Notes: generated from the sequence alone by a model not told the origin. A DNA stretch of 64,000 nt from Chloroflexota bacterium (GCA_024434165.1 QMIW01000001.1:146026-210025); one strand, 5' to 3'. Positions 25,059 to 33,999 are shown, counted from the stretch's first letter. Made by a program: numbers and translations.

Positions 25059-26143
25059 TGCTTGAACTTCGCAACGTCGTCAAATCCTACGAGGGCAAGC
25101 CGCTGCTCACTGATATCTCCTTCACCGTCGCAGAGGGCGAAACCATCTGTCTGCTTGGCGCATCGGGCAGCGGCAAAAGCACTATTTTGAGGATGATCGC
25201 TGGATTGGATTTTCCTGAACGTGGAGCGATTCTGCTAAACGACCTTGACCTCGCCGGTACACCGCCTCACCTCCGCGACTTTGGCTTGGTCTTCCAAGAC
25301 TATGGGCTTTTCCCTCACCTGAACGTTTTTGACAATGTCGCTTTCGGGTTGAGGATGAAGAATATGGAGTCAAGGAGCTTGCTCCTTGACAAACGGCAGC
25401 AAGCTGCCGCACTCCACAAACGTGTTGCCGAACTTCTAGAACAAGTCAATTTGAAGGGCTTTGACTCTCGCAAAGTGACCGACCTTTCCGGCGGCGAGCA
25501 GCAGCGCGTGGCTCTTGCGCGTGCGCTTGCACCGAGTCCGCGCCTGCTGATGTTCGATGAACCCCTCGGCGCATTGGACAGGTCACTGAAGGAAGACCTG
25601 CTCAACGAAATCCGCGACATTTTGCATAAGACAAAAATCCCCGCCATCTACGTCACCCACGACCAGGAAGAAGCCTTCACCATCGCAGACCGCATTTTAG
25701 TCTTGCATGATGGGGTCATCATCCACGATGCTACTCCGCAGGAAATTTGGCGCGAGCCCAAGTCCGCTGCGGTGGCGAAGCTGCTGGGAATTGGAAATGT
25801 CATTGATGGAGAAGTCGTTGCTGAAAACAAAATCAAAACGGCGTTTGGCACTTTTACTTTAAACTGCGTAAAAAATATTGGAGAAAAAATTCAATTATTA
25901 ATCCAACAGTCCCCCTCTCCCTCTGGGAGAGGGGCTAGGGGTGAGGGCAAGCCCCCCTCTCCATTAGGAGAGGGGCGGGGGGGAGAGGTCATAAACGAGA
26001 TTCAACTCACAGTGGAAGATGTGCTTTTTAAGCAGGATCAGTTCCAAATCAAAGGGAGAGGCGGGCTTGTCATCCACATGAAAAACGCGCCCCGCATCGG
26101 GGATGTCATCACCGTGCAGGTTCAGGTAAAATGCCTGTCATGA
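25058..26143 (+). CDS. thiQ: thiamine ABC transporter ATPase (361 aa)
   Basis: An ABC ATPase with Walker A GASGSGKST (about 32-40), signature LSGGEQQRVALARAL, Walker B LLMFDEP and the switch His in VTHDQEEA, plus a C-terminal TOBE-like domain. It energises ThiP. Two palindromic repeats are inserted in the coding sequence: one at 25365-25416 between Q-loop and signature, one at 25909-25990 in the TOBE region, encoding a Ser/Pro/Gly/Arg-rich loop. ThiQ proteins are usually near 230-350 residues, so the extra length is partly repeat-derived. Confidence 0.85.
   Translation: MLELRNVVKSYEGKPLLTDISFTVAEGETICLLGASGSGKSTILRMIAGLDFPERGAILLNDLDLAGTPPHLRDFGLVFQDYGLFPHLNVFDNVAFGLRMKNMESRSLLLDKRQQAAALHKRVAELLEQVNLKGFDSRKVTDLSGGEQQRVALARALAPSPRLLMFDEPLGALDRSLKEDLLNEIRDILHKTKIPAIYVTHDQEEAFTIADRILVLHDGVIIHDATPQEIWREPKSAAVAKLLGIGNVIDGEVVAENKIKTAFGTFTLNCVKNIGEKIQLLIQQSPSPSGRGARGEGKPPSPLGEGRGGEVINEIQLTVEDVLFKQDQFQIKGRGGLVIHMKNAPRIGDVITVQVQVKCLS
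25365..25416 (+). repeat. 52-bp composite palindrome inside thiQ
   Basis: Outer arms TGGAGT and ACTCCA enclose two perfect hairpins, GTCAAGGAGC/GCTCCTTGAC (25369-25390) and CGGCAGC/GCTGCCG (25394-25409). The element is translated without a stop. Confidence 0.85.
25909..25990 (+). repeat. CCCTCTCC/GGAGAGGG repeat inside thiQ
   Basis: Two hairpin-forming units of the CCCTCTCC-N-GGAGAGGGG type follow each other, encoding a low-complexity loop in the C-terminal domain of ThiQ. A related single unit lies between genes at about 49029-49067. Confidence 0.8.
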
Positions 26144-26589
26144 AAATCCTGAAAAAGAATCTCGCCGATGAAGTGACCTGGCAATACGACAGCGCAGTGC
26201 TGCGCCGCGATGAAAACTCGATCACCGTCGAAGCCTTCTTTAATCGAGATGATATGCCTTTTCAAGAAATTGTTTTGAAACGTAATGACCGTTTTGTGGA
26301 AACCTTTTACAGCGACAAGTGGTACAACATCTTCGAGATTTATGATCGCGATGATGGCAGGTTGAAAGGCTGGTATTGCAACATTACCAAGCCCGCCGTT
26401 ATTGAAGATGGCTCTGTCTCATATGTTGACCTTGCTCTCGACCTGTGGGTTTCCGCCGATGGCACGCGCAAAGTTTTGGATGAAGACGAGTTGGAGGAAT
26501 TGGGATTGGATGAAGGATTGAAGCAACAAGCCTTTGCGGGCTTGCGTGAACTCGAACTTTATTTTGAATCAAAAAATCCTCCGCTGTGA
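26131..26589 (+). CDS. DUF402 family protein (152 aa)
   Basis: The text KWYNIFEIYDRDDGRLKGWY, then CNITKP and VDLALDLWVSADG with VLDEDELEE is the DUF402 core, a fold whose known members hydrolyse nucleoside di- or triphosphates or organophosphates with acidic metal ligands; those acidic residues are present here. It overlaps the end of thiQ by 13 bases, so it is co-translated with the thiamine operon; a phosphatase role there is conjecture. A second ATG at 26140 is possible. Confidence 0.75.
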   Translation: MPVMKILKKNLADEVTWQYDSAVLRRDENSITVEAFFNRDDMPFQEIVLKRNDRFVETFYSDKWYNIFEIYDRDDGRLKGWYCNITKPAVIEDGSVSYVDLALDLWVSADGTRKVLDEDELEELGLDEGLKQQAFAGLRELELYFESKNPPL

Positions 26590-26603
26590 ACGGAGGATTT
26601 TTT
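26574..26603 (+). terminator. terminator ending the thiamine operon
   Basis: AAATCCTCCG (26574-26583) pairs with CGGAGGATTT (26591-26600), followed by T residues. The DUF402 stop codon lies in the loop. Confidence 0.85.
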
Positions 26604-26617
26604 GTGCCTTCTAAAAA

Positions 26618-26776
26618 TTACAAGCCAAGCGATTGGACGATGGTATCGCCGAAGAACCAGCCGCCGAGGACGAGGGAACAGCAGCAGCACAACAGTACGA
26701 CAACCACGATGCCGATGATGAGACCTTGATTGCTTTTCTTGGGTTGTTCTTCGGGGGTGACAGGCATTTCAGACAT
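26618..26776 (-). CDS. small membrane protein with four consecutive cysteines (52 aa)
   Basis: A 52-codon ORF with a strong ribosome site (AAAGGAG about 8 bases before ATG). The product begins MSEMPVTPEEQPKKSNQG, then has one membrane helix (LIIGIVVVVLLCCCC) followed by SLVLGGWFFGDTIVQSLGL. A cytoplasmic acidic N-terminus and a single C-proximal helix with a run of four cysteines suggest a tail-anchored, perhaps palmitoyl-like or metal-binding microprotein; the function is unknown. Confidence 0.7.
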   Translation of the reverse strand: MSEMPVTPEEQPKKSNQGLIIGIVVVVLLCCCCSLVLGGWFFGDTIVQSLGL

Positions 26777-26833
26777 AATTTCTTCTCCTTTTATGAAAAT
26801 GAAATGGCGCGATTTTTTGCATTATAAACGAAA

Positions 26834-27406
26834 TCAGGCGGTTTGCGATTTCTGATTTCGGCGCATCCACCACCAGACGATGAAGGCGAAAACCACAACG
26901 AGGAGGGTGCCCATGACGATGGGGATCATGACCGCCAGCACGGACGAAATGAAGGCGACAATGTCTTCGGCAATCGAAACAGGGATGTTGCCCGCGCCGC
27001 CTGTGGTGGCGGTGACGGCGGGACGCACCGCCGCGGCTTTGACCGTGTGCACGCTGCCCGCCACGAGCAGACCGCATGCGAGCGCCAGCACGGGGTTGAT
27101 GTCGGTGATGACGTTGGCGCTGGCGGCGAAAGCGATTGCTCCCGCTGCCGGGCGGACGACGGTCTGGATCACGTCGTTGATGTGGTTGACGGCGGGGACT
27201 TTATCCGCGACCATTTCGATGATGACAAGGATGCCGAGCAGGATCAGTATCCACGGGTTGGCGAGCAGGTCGAAGGGTTGGGCGAGGGTGAGCGTGTTTG
27301 GGAAGTAGTGTGCGATGACGCCGATCACCAGCAGGGGGATGTAAGCGTTGAGTCCGGCGCTGGCGGAAAGCCCGAATGCGGAAAAGATTCCAAGCAAGAG
27401 TTCCAT
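26834..27406 (-). CDS. DUF4126 membrane protein (190 aa)
   Basis: A small polytopic membrane protein opening FSAFGLSASAGLNAYIPLL, the DUF4126 hallmark, followed by four or so further hydrophobic segments including a Gly/Ala-rich one, and ending in a basic tail (WWWMRRNQK). GGAGAAAG precedes the ATG. The role is unknown; no transport motif is seen. Confidence 0.8.
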   Translation of the reverse strand: MELLLGIFSAFGLSASAGLNAYIPLLVIGVIAHYFPNTLTLAQPFDLLANPWILILLGILVIIEMVADKVPAVNHINDVIQTVVRPAAGAIAFAASANVITDINPVLALACGLLVAGSVHTVKAAAVRPAVTATTGGAGNIPVSIAEDIVAFISSVLAVMIPIVMGTLLVVVFAFIVWWWMRRNQKSQTA

Positions 27407-27427
27407 TTCTTTCTCCTTTATTTCTTA

Positions 27428-27469
27428 TGTCATTGCGAGGAGCGGCGTCTCGACGCCACACAACGACAT
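27428..27469. repeat. short copy of the TGTCATTGCGAG element
   Basis: Begins TGTCATTGCGAG and ends with the inverted partner (CACAACGACA). It is a short, probably internally deleted copy of the element found at 45085, 58095 and 61989, here between two membrane-protein genes. Confidence 0.7.
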
Positions 27470-27474
27470 GGATG

Positions 27475-28314
27475 CTAACCGGATACGCCGGGGAATCCGC
27501 TCCACGTGCCGGTGAATTGCAGCCGGAGCAGGTCAATCGTCAGGACGAGGAGCAGCGCCAGGGTCAAGCCGGAGGCGAGCGCCAGCCGGAGTTGACGCGG
27601 GTGTTCGAAGGTGTTGTCCTGCTTCATCATGATAATCCATAAAATTCCGAAGACCGAGACCAGCAGGGAGAGCGTTCCAAGCGCGCTGATGTAGGCAATC
27701 GGATACAGGACGAGAGGACTGTCGGTCAGGATAAGCAGGTTGATGGCGAGGATTATCACAGTCAGAATGCCAAGCTGCCTCCATTCCAATGCGGGACGGT
27801 TATCGAGGCTGCGCCAGAGCGTCTGGTTAATGATGGGGAACAGGATGGCGGCGAGCGCGATGCCCATGCCGGAACCGGTGAACAGGCGCAGGGTGTTGTT
27901 GGGGATGTAAAGGTTGGGGATCTGCTCCAGCCCGCCGGACGTTTGTTTGAGGAGGTACACGTAGGAATTGACCCCGTCAATGCCGAAAGCAAGGAGGAAG
28001 AGGACGAGTACCGCCAGGATTCCGCGCGAGGGAAGTTTACTGCGCCTGCCGCTCACAACGGCTTGAAAGACCAGTGCAATGCCAGCGGCGTAGAATTCGC
28101 CGGTACAGCGCGCGCACAATGGAAGTTGGCGGTCGTTGATTTGGAAGGAGCGCGCGTCTATGCGGTGACAGACGGCGTAGCCGATGGCGTCCAGTTTGCC
28201 GAGCGCGCCTTCGGGCGCGATCACGAACCAGGCAATGACAGCCGCCAGCGCGGCAATGGGAACGATCCAACTGGCGATGGTTTCGAACTTCGAAGGTTGT
28301 GTGTTTGTTTGCAT
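27475..28314 (-). CDS. DUF2085 membrane protein (279 aa)
   Basis: A polytopic membrane protein with the DUF2085 motif CHRIDARSFQ followed by QLPLCARCTGEFYA at about residues 50-75; the conserved Cys and His residues look like a metal or heme site. About six further hydrophobic helices follow. A TATAAT lies seven bases before the ATG, so the mRNA is predicted leaderless. The function of the family is not established. Confidence 0.8.
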   Translation of the reverse strand: MQTNTQPSKFETIASWIVPIAALAAVIAWFVIAPEGALGKLDAIGYAVCHRIDARSFQINDRQLPLCARCTGEFYAAGIALVFQAVVSGRRSKLPSRGILAVLVLFLLAFGIDGVNSYVYLLKQTSGGLEQIPNLYIPNNTLRLFTGSGMGIALAAILFPIINQTLWRSLDNRPALEWRQLGILTVIILAINLLILTDSPLVLYPIAYISALGTLSLLVSVFGILWIIMMKQDNTFEHPRQLRLALASGLTLALLLVLTIDLLRLQFTGTWSGFPGVSG

Positions 28315-28321
28315 CGCTTAC

Positions 28322-28327
28322 ATTATA
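28322..28327 (-). promoter_or_regulatory. leaderless promoter -10 of the DUF2085 gene
   Basis: On the minus strand TATAAT (28327-28322) is separated from the ATG at 28314 by seven bases. Confidence 0.6.
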
Positions 28328-28427
28328 CCCAGTGCGAGGGGGGCGATGAGGGATGAAAACGAATTGCAAGAAATGGAGGATTTGTGTAACAATAATAAGA
28401 AATGCACACAACGAAAAGAGGTGCCTG

Positions 28428-29510
28428 ATGAAGCGAATTGGAATCCTGACCGGCGGCGGCGACGCGCCGGGTTTGAACGCGGTCATCCGCGCGGCGGTGA
28501 AAACGGCGATCAATCAGTTCGGCTGCGAGGTGTTGGGAATCCGCAACGGCTACGACGGATTCCTGGAACCGGATGGCATCGTCCCGCTCGGCATGGAACA
28601 GGTGCGCGGGATTCTGCCGCGCGGCGGGACGATCCTCGGCGCGGCGAATCGCGGCAACCCGTATGCCCGCAAGGTGATTCGTAACGGGAAGGAAGTCACC
28701 ATTGACGTTTCGGATGAGATCGTGCGCGGCATCCGGGAACAGAAACTGGATGCGCTGCTCGTTCTCGGCGGAGATGGGACCCTGCACATTGCACACGAAC
28801 TCGCCCGGAAAGGTGTGCCGGTCATCGGCGTGCCAAAGACGATTGACAACGACATCGGCGGGACGGAGATCACCTTCGGTTTCGACACCGCCCTGAACAT
28901 TGCCACCGAAGCGCTCGACCGCCTGCACACCACAGCGGAGTCGCATCACCGCGCGATGGTCGTCGAGTTGATGGGACGCGATGCGGGCTTCATCGCCTTG
29001 AATGCGGGCGTCTCCGGCGGCGCGGATGTGATTCTGATTCCCGAAATCCCGTTCAAGTTCGAGAGCGTGATGGCGAAGATCCGCGAGCGCGCCGAAAAGG
29101 GACGCAAGTTCAGCCTGCTGGCGGTTTCGGAGGGCGCGAAACCGCAAGGCGGGGCGCAGGTCTATTCCAGGAAAGGGGATGAAATCTATGTGCCGCGCCT
29201 CGGCGGGATCGGTCAGGTGGTGGCGGAGCATATCGAAGATCAGGGGTTCGAATCGCGCGTGACCGTGCTGGGGCATGTCCAGCGCGGCGGAACCCCCACC
29301 GCCTTCGACCGCTGGCTTGCCACAAGGTACGGTGCGGCGGCGGTCCGTTTGGCGGCGCGCGGCGGCTTCGACCGCATGGTCGCATTGCAAAGCGGCGAGA
29401 TCACAGACATCACGCTGGCTGAAGCGGTTGCCAGACCCAAGCGGGTGAACCCAAACGGGGACGCAGTCATCACGGCGCGCAACATTGGCATTTCGTTTGG
29501 AGATGAATGA
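28428..29510 (+). CDS. pfkA: 6-phosphofructokinase (360 aa)
   Basis: Phosphorylates fructose-6-phosphate in glycolysis. Motifs: GILTGGGDAPGLNAVIRA at the N-terminus, LGGDGTLHIA with Gly117, and GVPKTIDNDIGGTE with Lys137, then GRDAGFIAL. Gly at the GGDG position favours ATP, whereas Lys before TIDND is shared with PPi-using enzymes; this mixed pair defines the group-III PFKs, so the phosphoryl donor needs a test. The frame opens at 28353, but ATG 28428 has GAGGTG upstream and starts with the family N-terminus. Confidence 0.9.
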   Translation: MKRIGILTGGGDAPGLNAVIRAAVKTAINQFGCEVLGIRNGYDGFLEPDGIVPLGMEQVRGILPRGGTILGAANRGNPYARKVIRNGKEVTIDVSDEIVRGIREQKLDALLVLGGDGTLHIAHELARKGVPVIGVPKTIDNDIGGTEITFGFDTALNIATEALDRLHTTAESHHRAMVVELMGRDAGFIALNAGVSGGADVILIPEIPFKFESVMAKIRERAEKGRKFSLLAVSEGAKPQGGAQVYSRKGDEIYVPRLGGIGQVVAEHIEDQGFESRVTVLGHVQRGGTPTAFDRWLATRYGAAAVRLAARGGFDRMVALQSGEITDITLAEAVARPKRVNPNGDAVITARNIGISFGDE

Positions 29511-29532
29511 AGGGGTTAACTAACCCGTAGAT

Positions 29533-29576
29533 AGTGACTTTTTTCACTTACGCACGCCCACTGAACGTGCTATGGT
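29533..29576 (+). promoter_or_regulatory. CRP/FNR-like dyad and promoter of the amino-acid transporter
   Basis: AGTGA (29533-29537) and TCACT (29544-29548) form a perfect dyad with a 6-base spacer, the CRP geometry. A -10 TATGGT lies at 29571-29576; the dyad centre is about 42 bases before the expected start, the class-II activator position. Confidence 0.5.
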
Positions 29577-29630
29577 GTCTGCTGTTCCCAGAATCCGGTA
29601 TTTCCAACACCAAGAAAGGATTGAACAGCA

Positions 29631-30419
29631 ATGAAACGTTTTTTGGGTTTGACGTCGCTTATCGTCCTTGTGAGCCTTCTGCTTGCCGCTTGCGGCGGCG
29701 CATCGGGCAGCCATCTGGACACGATCAAACAGAACGGGGTCATCAAAGTCGGCACCAGCGCAGACTACCCGCCCTTTGAGTACATTGACGAGAGCGGCAA
29801 TCGGGTGGGGTTTGACATCGAGTTGATGGACGAAATTGCAAAGCGCCTCGGCGTGACCGTGGAGTGGGTGGATATGCCCTTCGACAGTCTCATCGCCGGA
29901 GTGCAGGAAGGCAAGATTGACGCCTCCATCTCCGCCTTCAACTACACCGAAGAGCGCGACCAGGTGGTGGATTTCACCGAACCCTATTACATGGGCGAGG
30001 ATGCCTTCCTCGTCGCCGAGGGGTTCACCGGTGTAATCGCAAAGCCTGAAGATGTCGCCTCCTACAAAATTGGAGTTCAAACCGGCACGACGCAGGACGG
30101 CTGGCTGACGGATGTCCTCGTGGCGGATGGGCTGCTCTCCGAGGAAAACCTCTTCCGTTACGACCGCGCCGACCAGGCGGCGCTCGACCTCAAAAGCGGG
30201 CGCATTGACATCATGATGGCGGATTACATCCCCGCCGCCGCGCTCGCCGAGCAGATCGGCGGACTGAAGATCGCCTATCAGGGCGTCATCTCCAGCGGAC
30301 CGACGAACATCGTCATCCCCGAGGGCGATGCGGAACTGAAACAAGCCATTGATGAGATCCTGGTTCAACTCGAAGCCGAGGGTTTCATCAAAGCGCTCGC
30401 GCTCAAATATTTCCAGTAA
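29631..30419 (+). CDS. polar amino-acid ABC transporter substrate-binding lipoprotein (262 aa)
   Basis: A family-3 solute-binding protein. The signal peptide ends in the lipobox LLAAC, and the mature part has the hallmark GVIKVGTSADYPPFEYID, then GFDIELMDEIAKRLG and IDASISAFNYTEER. It delivers a polar amino acid to the two permeases and the ATPase downstream. AAAGGA precedes the ATG by ten bases. Confidence 0.9.
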   Translation: MKRFLGLTSLIVLVSLLLAACGGASGSHLDTIKQNGVIKVGTSADYPPFEYIDESGNRVGFDIELMDEIAKRLGVTVEWVDMPFDSLIAGVQEGKIDASISAFNYTEERDQVVDFTEPYYMGEDAFLVAEGFTGVIAKPEDVASYKIGVQTGTTQDGWLTDVLVADGLLSEENLFRYDRADQAALDLKSGRIDIMMADYIPAAALAEQIGGLKIAYQGVISSGPTNIVIPEGDAELKQAIDEILVQLEAEGFIKALALKYFQ

Positions 30420-30430
30420 ACCGGCACACA

Positions 30431-30458
30431 CAGGGGCGGGTCTCACAGCCTGCCCCTG
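30431..30458 (+). other. intra-operon stem-loop after the binding-protein gene
   Basis: CAGGGGCGGG pairs with CCTGCCCCTG (one G-T pair) in the 51-base gap between the binding-protein and permease genes. With no T-run it is more likely an mRNA-stabilising or partial stop structure that favours the binding protein. Confidence 0.6.
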
Positions 30459-30470
30459 ACGTTTAACCCA

Positions 30471-31118
30471 ATGCTGTCGAATTTTGTTTTGTACATCGTG
30501 CAGGGCATCTCGGTCACGATTGCCGTGACGCTGGTGGCTCTGCCATCGGGCTTGTTGATCGGGCTGGGGCTGGCGCTGGTCTACAACTACGGCGGGAAAT
30601 GGGCGGCGCGTTTCGCAGGGGTATACAGCCTGCTCATGCGCGGCGTGCCTCCCATCGTTTTGTTGTTCATTCTTTATTTCATCCTTTCTGGAAGGTACAT
30701 CAACCTCACGCCGTTCTGGGCGGGTTCGATCTCGCTGGGCATCGTCAGCAGCGCCTATCAGATGGAAATCCTGCGCGGCGCGTTGACCGCCGTCGGCGGC
30801 GGACAAATGACCGCCGCCCGCGCCATCGGCATGAGCCGCATGGATGCGATCCGCTTCATCATCATCCCGCAGGCGGTGCGGCTTGCCATCCCGCCGTGGT
30901 CGAACGAAGCCTCCATCGTCTTGAAGGATTCGTCGCTGGTCTACGCGCTTGGCGTCGAGGAGATTTTGAGGCGCGCGCAGCAGCTCAGCGCGACCACCCA
31001 GCAGCCGTTCCTTGCCTTTGGCACGGCGGCGCTGATCTACTTCGTGCTGGTCTTCTTTACCAATCGCGGTTTGGATTATCTCTCCGGGAAACTCAAACTG
31101 CCCGCCAACCCGGTATAA
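30471..31118 (+). CDS. polar amino-acid ABC transporter permease (215 aa)
   Basis: A HisM/HisQ-type permease with about five membrane helices and the loop ITAV-like [20 protein letters not shown] for ATPase contact. The start [19 protein letters not shown] is typical. It works with the second permease at 31891 as a heterodimer. Confidence 0.88.
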   Translation: MLSNFVLYIVQGISVTIAVTLVALPSGLLIGLGLALVYNYGGKWAARFAGVYSLLMRGVPPIVLLFILYFILSGRYINLTPFWAGSISLGIVSSAYQMEILRGALTAVGGGQMTAARAIGMSRMDAIRFIIIPQAVRLAIPPWSNEASIVLKDSSLVYALGVEEILRRAQQLSATTQQPFLAFGTAALIYFVLVFFTNRGLDYLSGKLKLPANPV

Positions 31119-31129
31119 GCGGAGCCTTT

Positions 31130-31894
31130 ATGGATACTCCTGTCATCCTGCAAGCCAGGAACCTGACCAAAATTTACGGCGAGAACGTCATCTTCAAGGA
31201 TGTTTCGCTCGATGTACATGAAGGCGAAACCATCGTCATCATCGGTCCGAGCGGGACGGGCAAAAGCACGCTCCTGCGCTGCATGAATTTGCTGACCCGC
31301 ATCAACAGCGGGCAGATCTTCCTCGAAGGGCGTGAGATCACCGCCAAAGGCGTCAATGAAGATGAAGTGCGCCAGCACATGGGCATGGTCTTCCAAAACT
31401 TTTTGCTCTTCAACCATCTCACCGCGCTCGATAACGTTATGATCGGTCTGGTCAAGGTCAGGAAGATGCCGAAAGAAGCGGCGCGCGAAAAAGCCATGCG
31501 CGAACTCACGCGCGTCGGCTTGGCAGACCGCGCCAGCCATTACCCCGGTCAACTCTCCGGCGGGCAGCAGCAGCGCGTTGCCATTGCCCGCGCCCTCGCC
31601 ATGGACCCGAAGGTGATGCTCTTCGATGAGCCCACTTCCGCGCTCGACCCGGAACTCATCGGCGAGGTGCTGGGCGTCATGTCTCAACTGGCGCGCGACC
31701 GCATGACCATGATCGTCGTCTCGCATGAGATGGGTTTCGCGCGTGAAGTCGCTGACCGGATTGTCTTCATGGAAAAGGGCAGCATTGTCGAACAAGGCAC
31801 GCCGGATGACCTCTTCGAGCGTCCACAGCACGCGCGCACCCGCGAATTTTTGTGGAAGATCACCGAACTGTACGGCAAAAAAGAGAAGAAATGA
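31130..31894 (+). CDS. polar amino-acid ABC transporter ATPase (254 aa)
   Basis: An ABC ATPase of the HisP/GlnQ type with Walker [10 protein letters not shown], signature [15 protein letters not shown], Walker [15 protein letters not shown] and switch His in VSHEMGFA. The open frame extends far upstream into the permease gene; the ATG at 31130 starts the conserved N-terminus. Its last four bases overlap the second permease. Confidence 0.9.
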   Translation: MDTPVILQARNLTKIYGENVIFKDVSLDVHEGETIVIIGPSGTGKSTLLRCMNLLTRINSGQIFLEGREITAKGVNEDEVRQHMGMVFQNFLLFNHLTALDNVMIGLVKVRKMPKEAAREKAMRELTRVGLADRASHYPGQLSGGQQQRVAIARALAMDPKVMLFDEPTSALDPELIGEVLGVMSQLARDRMTMIVVSHEMGFAREVADRIVFMEKGSIVEQGTPDDLFERPQHARTREFLWKITELYGKKEKK

Positions 31895-32571
31895 CGGACT
31901 TCCTTGAATTCTTCGCGCGCTTCCTGCCGGACCTGTTGAAGGGCGCCGGCATGACGCTTCTTCTCACCCTCGAGGGACTCGCCGCCGGGTTCGCGCTTGG
32001 GCTGGCTTCCGCGCTTGCCCGCGCCTATGGCGGCAAATTCTGGCGCGGACTCGCCGTCGCTTACATCGAACTTTTCCGCGGCACGCCGTTGTTGATGCAG
32101 CTCTTTTTGCTGTATTACGGCCTGCCCGGTTTGGGGGTTACGCTCTCGCGCGAATGGGCGGCGTTCCTTGCGCTGGGACTGAACTCCGGCGCATATCAAG
32201 CGGAGTATTTGCGCGGTTCCATCCTCGCCATTGGGGATGGACAAATGATGGCAGGACGAGCCATCGGCTTGTCCAAATGGGCGGCGGTTTTCAACATCAT
32301 CCTGCCGCAGTCGCTGCGGTTGGCGATCCCCGCCTGGGCAAATGAACCGGTCTCGTTGTTGAAATCAACCTCGGTGGTTTTTCTCATCGCCGTCCCTGAG
32401 TTGATGGCGCGCGCCAAAACCATCGCCGCCAAGACCTACGACCCCATCGGCTCTTACATGGCGGTTGCGGTCGTCTATCTCGCCCTTGTCTTTGCCGTGG
32501 ATTTTGCCATGAAATGGCTCGAACGGCGCACCCGCATCCCCGGCTTGGAATTGGAGGGCAGGAAAGCATGA
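31891..32571 (+). CDS. polar amino-acid ABC transporter permease (226 aa)
   Basis: The second HisM/HisQ-like permease, with [16 protein letters not shown] and the loop [20 protein letters not shown]. Start at 31891 in an ATGA overlap with the ATPase stop. It completes a binding protein-permease-ATPase-permease operon. A short T-rich gap with CCTTCAA-type period-7 text (about 32690-32722) follows. Confidence 0.88.
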   Translation: MTDFLEFFARFLPDLLKGAGMTLLLTLEGLAAGFALGLASALARAYGGKFWRGLAVAYIELFRGTPLLMQLFLLYYGLPGLGVTLSREWAAFLALGLNSGAYQAEYLRGSILAIGDGQMMAGRAIGLSKWAAVFNIILPQSLRLAIPAWANEPVSLLKSTSVVFLIAVPELMARAKTIAAKTYDPIGSYMAVAVVYLALVFAVDFAMKWLERRTRIPGLELEGRKA

Positions 32572-32722
32572 GTAATTTAATCGCGAAGCGCGCTGACGCA
32601 AAGTTATAATTTTTGTCGTTCTTCGCATGCCTGGTGGTTTAAGAATCTTGCGAAGTCTGTGTATAAAAAAAGAAGGTCGGGGAATATCCTCAACCTTCAA
32701 CCTTCAATCCGTAACTTTCCAC

Positions 32723-33847
32723 TCATTTCTCGAACACAAACTGCCCGTTCTTGTAGAACAACTCCCCATCCACAAGAATTTCAGAATCTGTGCGCATATC
32801 GCAGATCATATCCCAGTGGATGGCGCTCTTGTTCCTGGAGCCCGTTTCCGGGTAGCCTGCGCCGAGCGCCATGTGGAACGAGCCGCCGATCTTCTCATCG
32901 AACAGGATGTTGCCGGTGAAACGTTGAATATCGAAGTTCGTGCCGATGGCGAACTCGCCGAGATAGCGCGAACGTTCGTCGCTGTCGAGGGTCTTCAGCA
33001 GGAAGTCCAGGTTTTTCTCGGCGTTGGCGGAAGCCACGCGCCCGTTCGAGAAGGTCAACTCGGCGCCTTCCACGCTGGTGCCGCCGTAGTTGGCGGGGTA
33101 GGTGAACTTCACCCAGCCGTTGACCGATTCCTCCACCGGTCCCGTGTAGATTTCGCCGTCGGGCATATTGTGTACGCCGTAGGAATTCATGAACGTGCGT
33201 CCCTTGACCGAGAGCGTCAAATCCACGTTCGGTCCGCGCAGGGTGACTTGATTCTTCCCTTTCATAAAATCCACAGCCGCCTGTTGTTTTTCCTTTACGC
33301 TTTGCCAGAAGGCGATTGGGTCGTCTTCATTCGCGTGCACTGCGCCGAAGACGAAATCCTCGTATTCCTTCAGGCTCATGCTGGCGTCCTGCGCATACGC
33401 CTCGGTGGGGTAGAGGGTCGTTACCCATTTGAAGGTATCCTCTGCGCCGCGGCGGAACTGCGCCTCGGTGATCACGGAAGTGGCTTTGCTGCGCCGCTGG
33501 ATTTTTGCCGGGTCAATGTTCGTCGTCCCTTTGGTGTTCGTCGCCGAATGAATGCGGATGCGCCCCTCGAACTGGTCGTAGGCTAATTTGTAAAAGGTCG
33601 GCACAAAGTCCAGCTGCGATTCGTTCGCGTAGGTCAGGTACAACTCGTCCTGGCTGAAGGGCATCGTCCCGGGCAGAGCCATCATCAGGTGCGGATGTCC
33701 CCCCTTCTCCAAAATCTGGATATAAAGTTCGCGCAGAAGCGGTTCGGCGGCGGTTGTGCCTTCGAGCAGGATGCGGTCGCCCGGCTTCAACCGTACCGAG
33801 TGTTCCACCAGGATTTTTGCGTATTTTGAAATGCGGATGTCTGCCAA
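32723..33847 (-). CDS. M29-family aminopeptidase (374 aa)
   Basis: A thermophilic-type metallo-aminopeptidase (AmpS/AmpT/aminopeptidase II). Candidate metal ligands are the Glu in VEGAELTFSNGRV, the Glu in LGEFAIGTN, and His/His/Asp in GSFHMALG and IHWDMICD. The length matches the family. The start codon is a TTG with AGGAG eight bases upstream and a TATAAT at 33880-33875; no ATG fits the conserved N-terminus better. It is cytoplasmic and releases N-terminal amino acids from peptides. Confidence 0.88.
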   Translation of the reverse strand: MADIRISKYAKILVEHSVRLKPGDRILLEGTTAAEPLLRELYIQILEKGGHPHLMMALPGTMPFSQDELYLTYANESQLDFVPTFYKLAYDQFEGRIRIHSATNTKGTTNIDPAKIQRRSKATSVITEAQFRRGAEDTFKWVTTLYPTEAYAQDASMSLKEYEDFVFGAVHANEDDPIAFWQSVKEKQQAAVDFMKGKNQVTLRGPNVDLTLSVKGRTFMNSYGVHNMPDGEIYTGPVEESVNGWVKFTYPANYGGTSVEGAELTFSNGRVASANAEKNLDFLLKTLDSDERSRYLGEFAIGTNFDIQRFTGNILFDEKIGGSFHMALGAGYPETGSRNKSAIHWDMICDMRTDSEILVDGELFYKNGQFVFEK

Positions 33848-33926
33848 TTTGGTTCTCCTATCTGGAATGGGAAAATTATAACATTTTCGGTTTGCGCCCG
33901 CCTTTCACTTCCATAATGGTAAAAAG

Positions 33927-33968
33927 GTAACTTTTGTCACATGATTTTCCGGCGAAAATGGATATGAT
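33927..33968 (+). promoter_or_regulatory. dyad and promoter of the radical-SAM maturase
   Basis: GTAAC (33927-33931) and GTCAC (33936-33940) form an imperfect dyad with a 4-base spacer; a -10 TATGAT lies at 33963-33968. The dyad centre falls about 41.5 bases before the predicted start. A similar TGACATCTGTCA precedes the AOR gene. Confidence 0.45.
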
Positions 33969-33999
33969 AGGTAGTAATTGTTCGATTGAAGGAGCGCGT

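Noticed and set aside
29225..29250. A tRNA T-loop-like GGTTCGAATC
   Set aside because: It lies within the phosphofructokinase coding sequence and no cloverleaf can be drawn around it. No tRNA or rRNA gene was recognised in the window.
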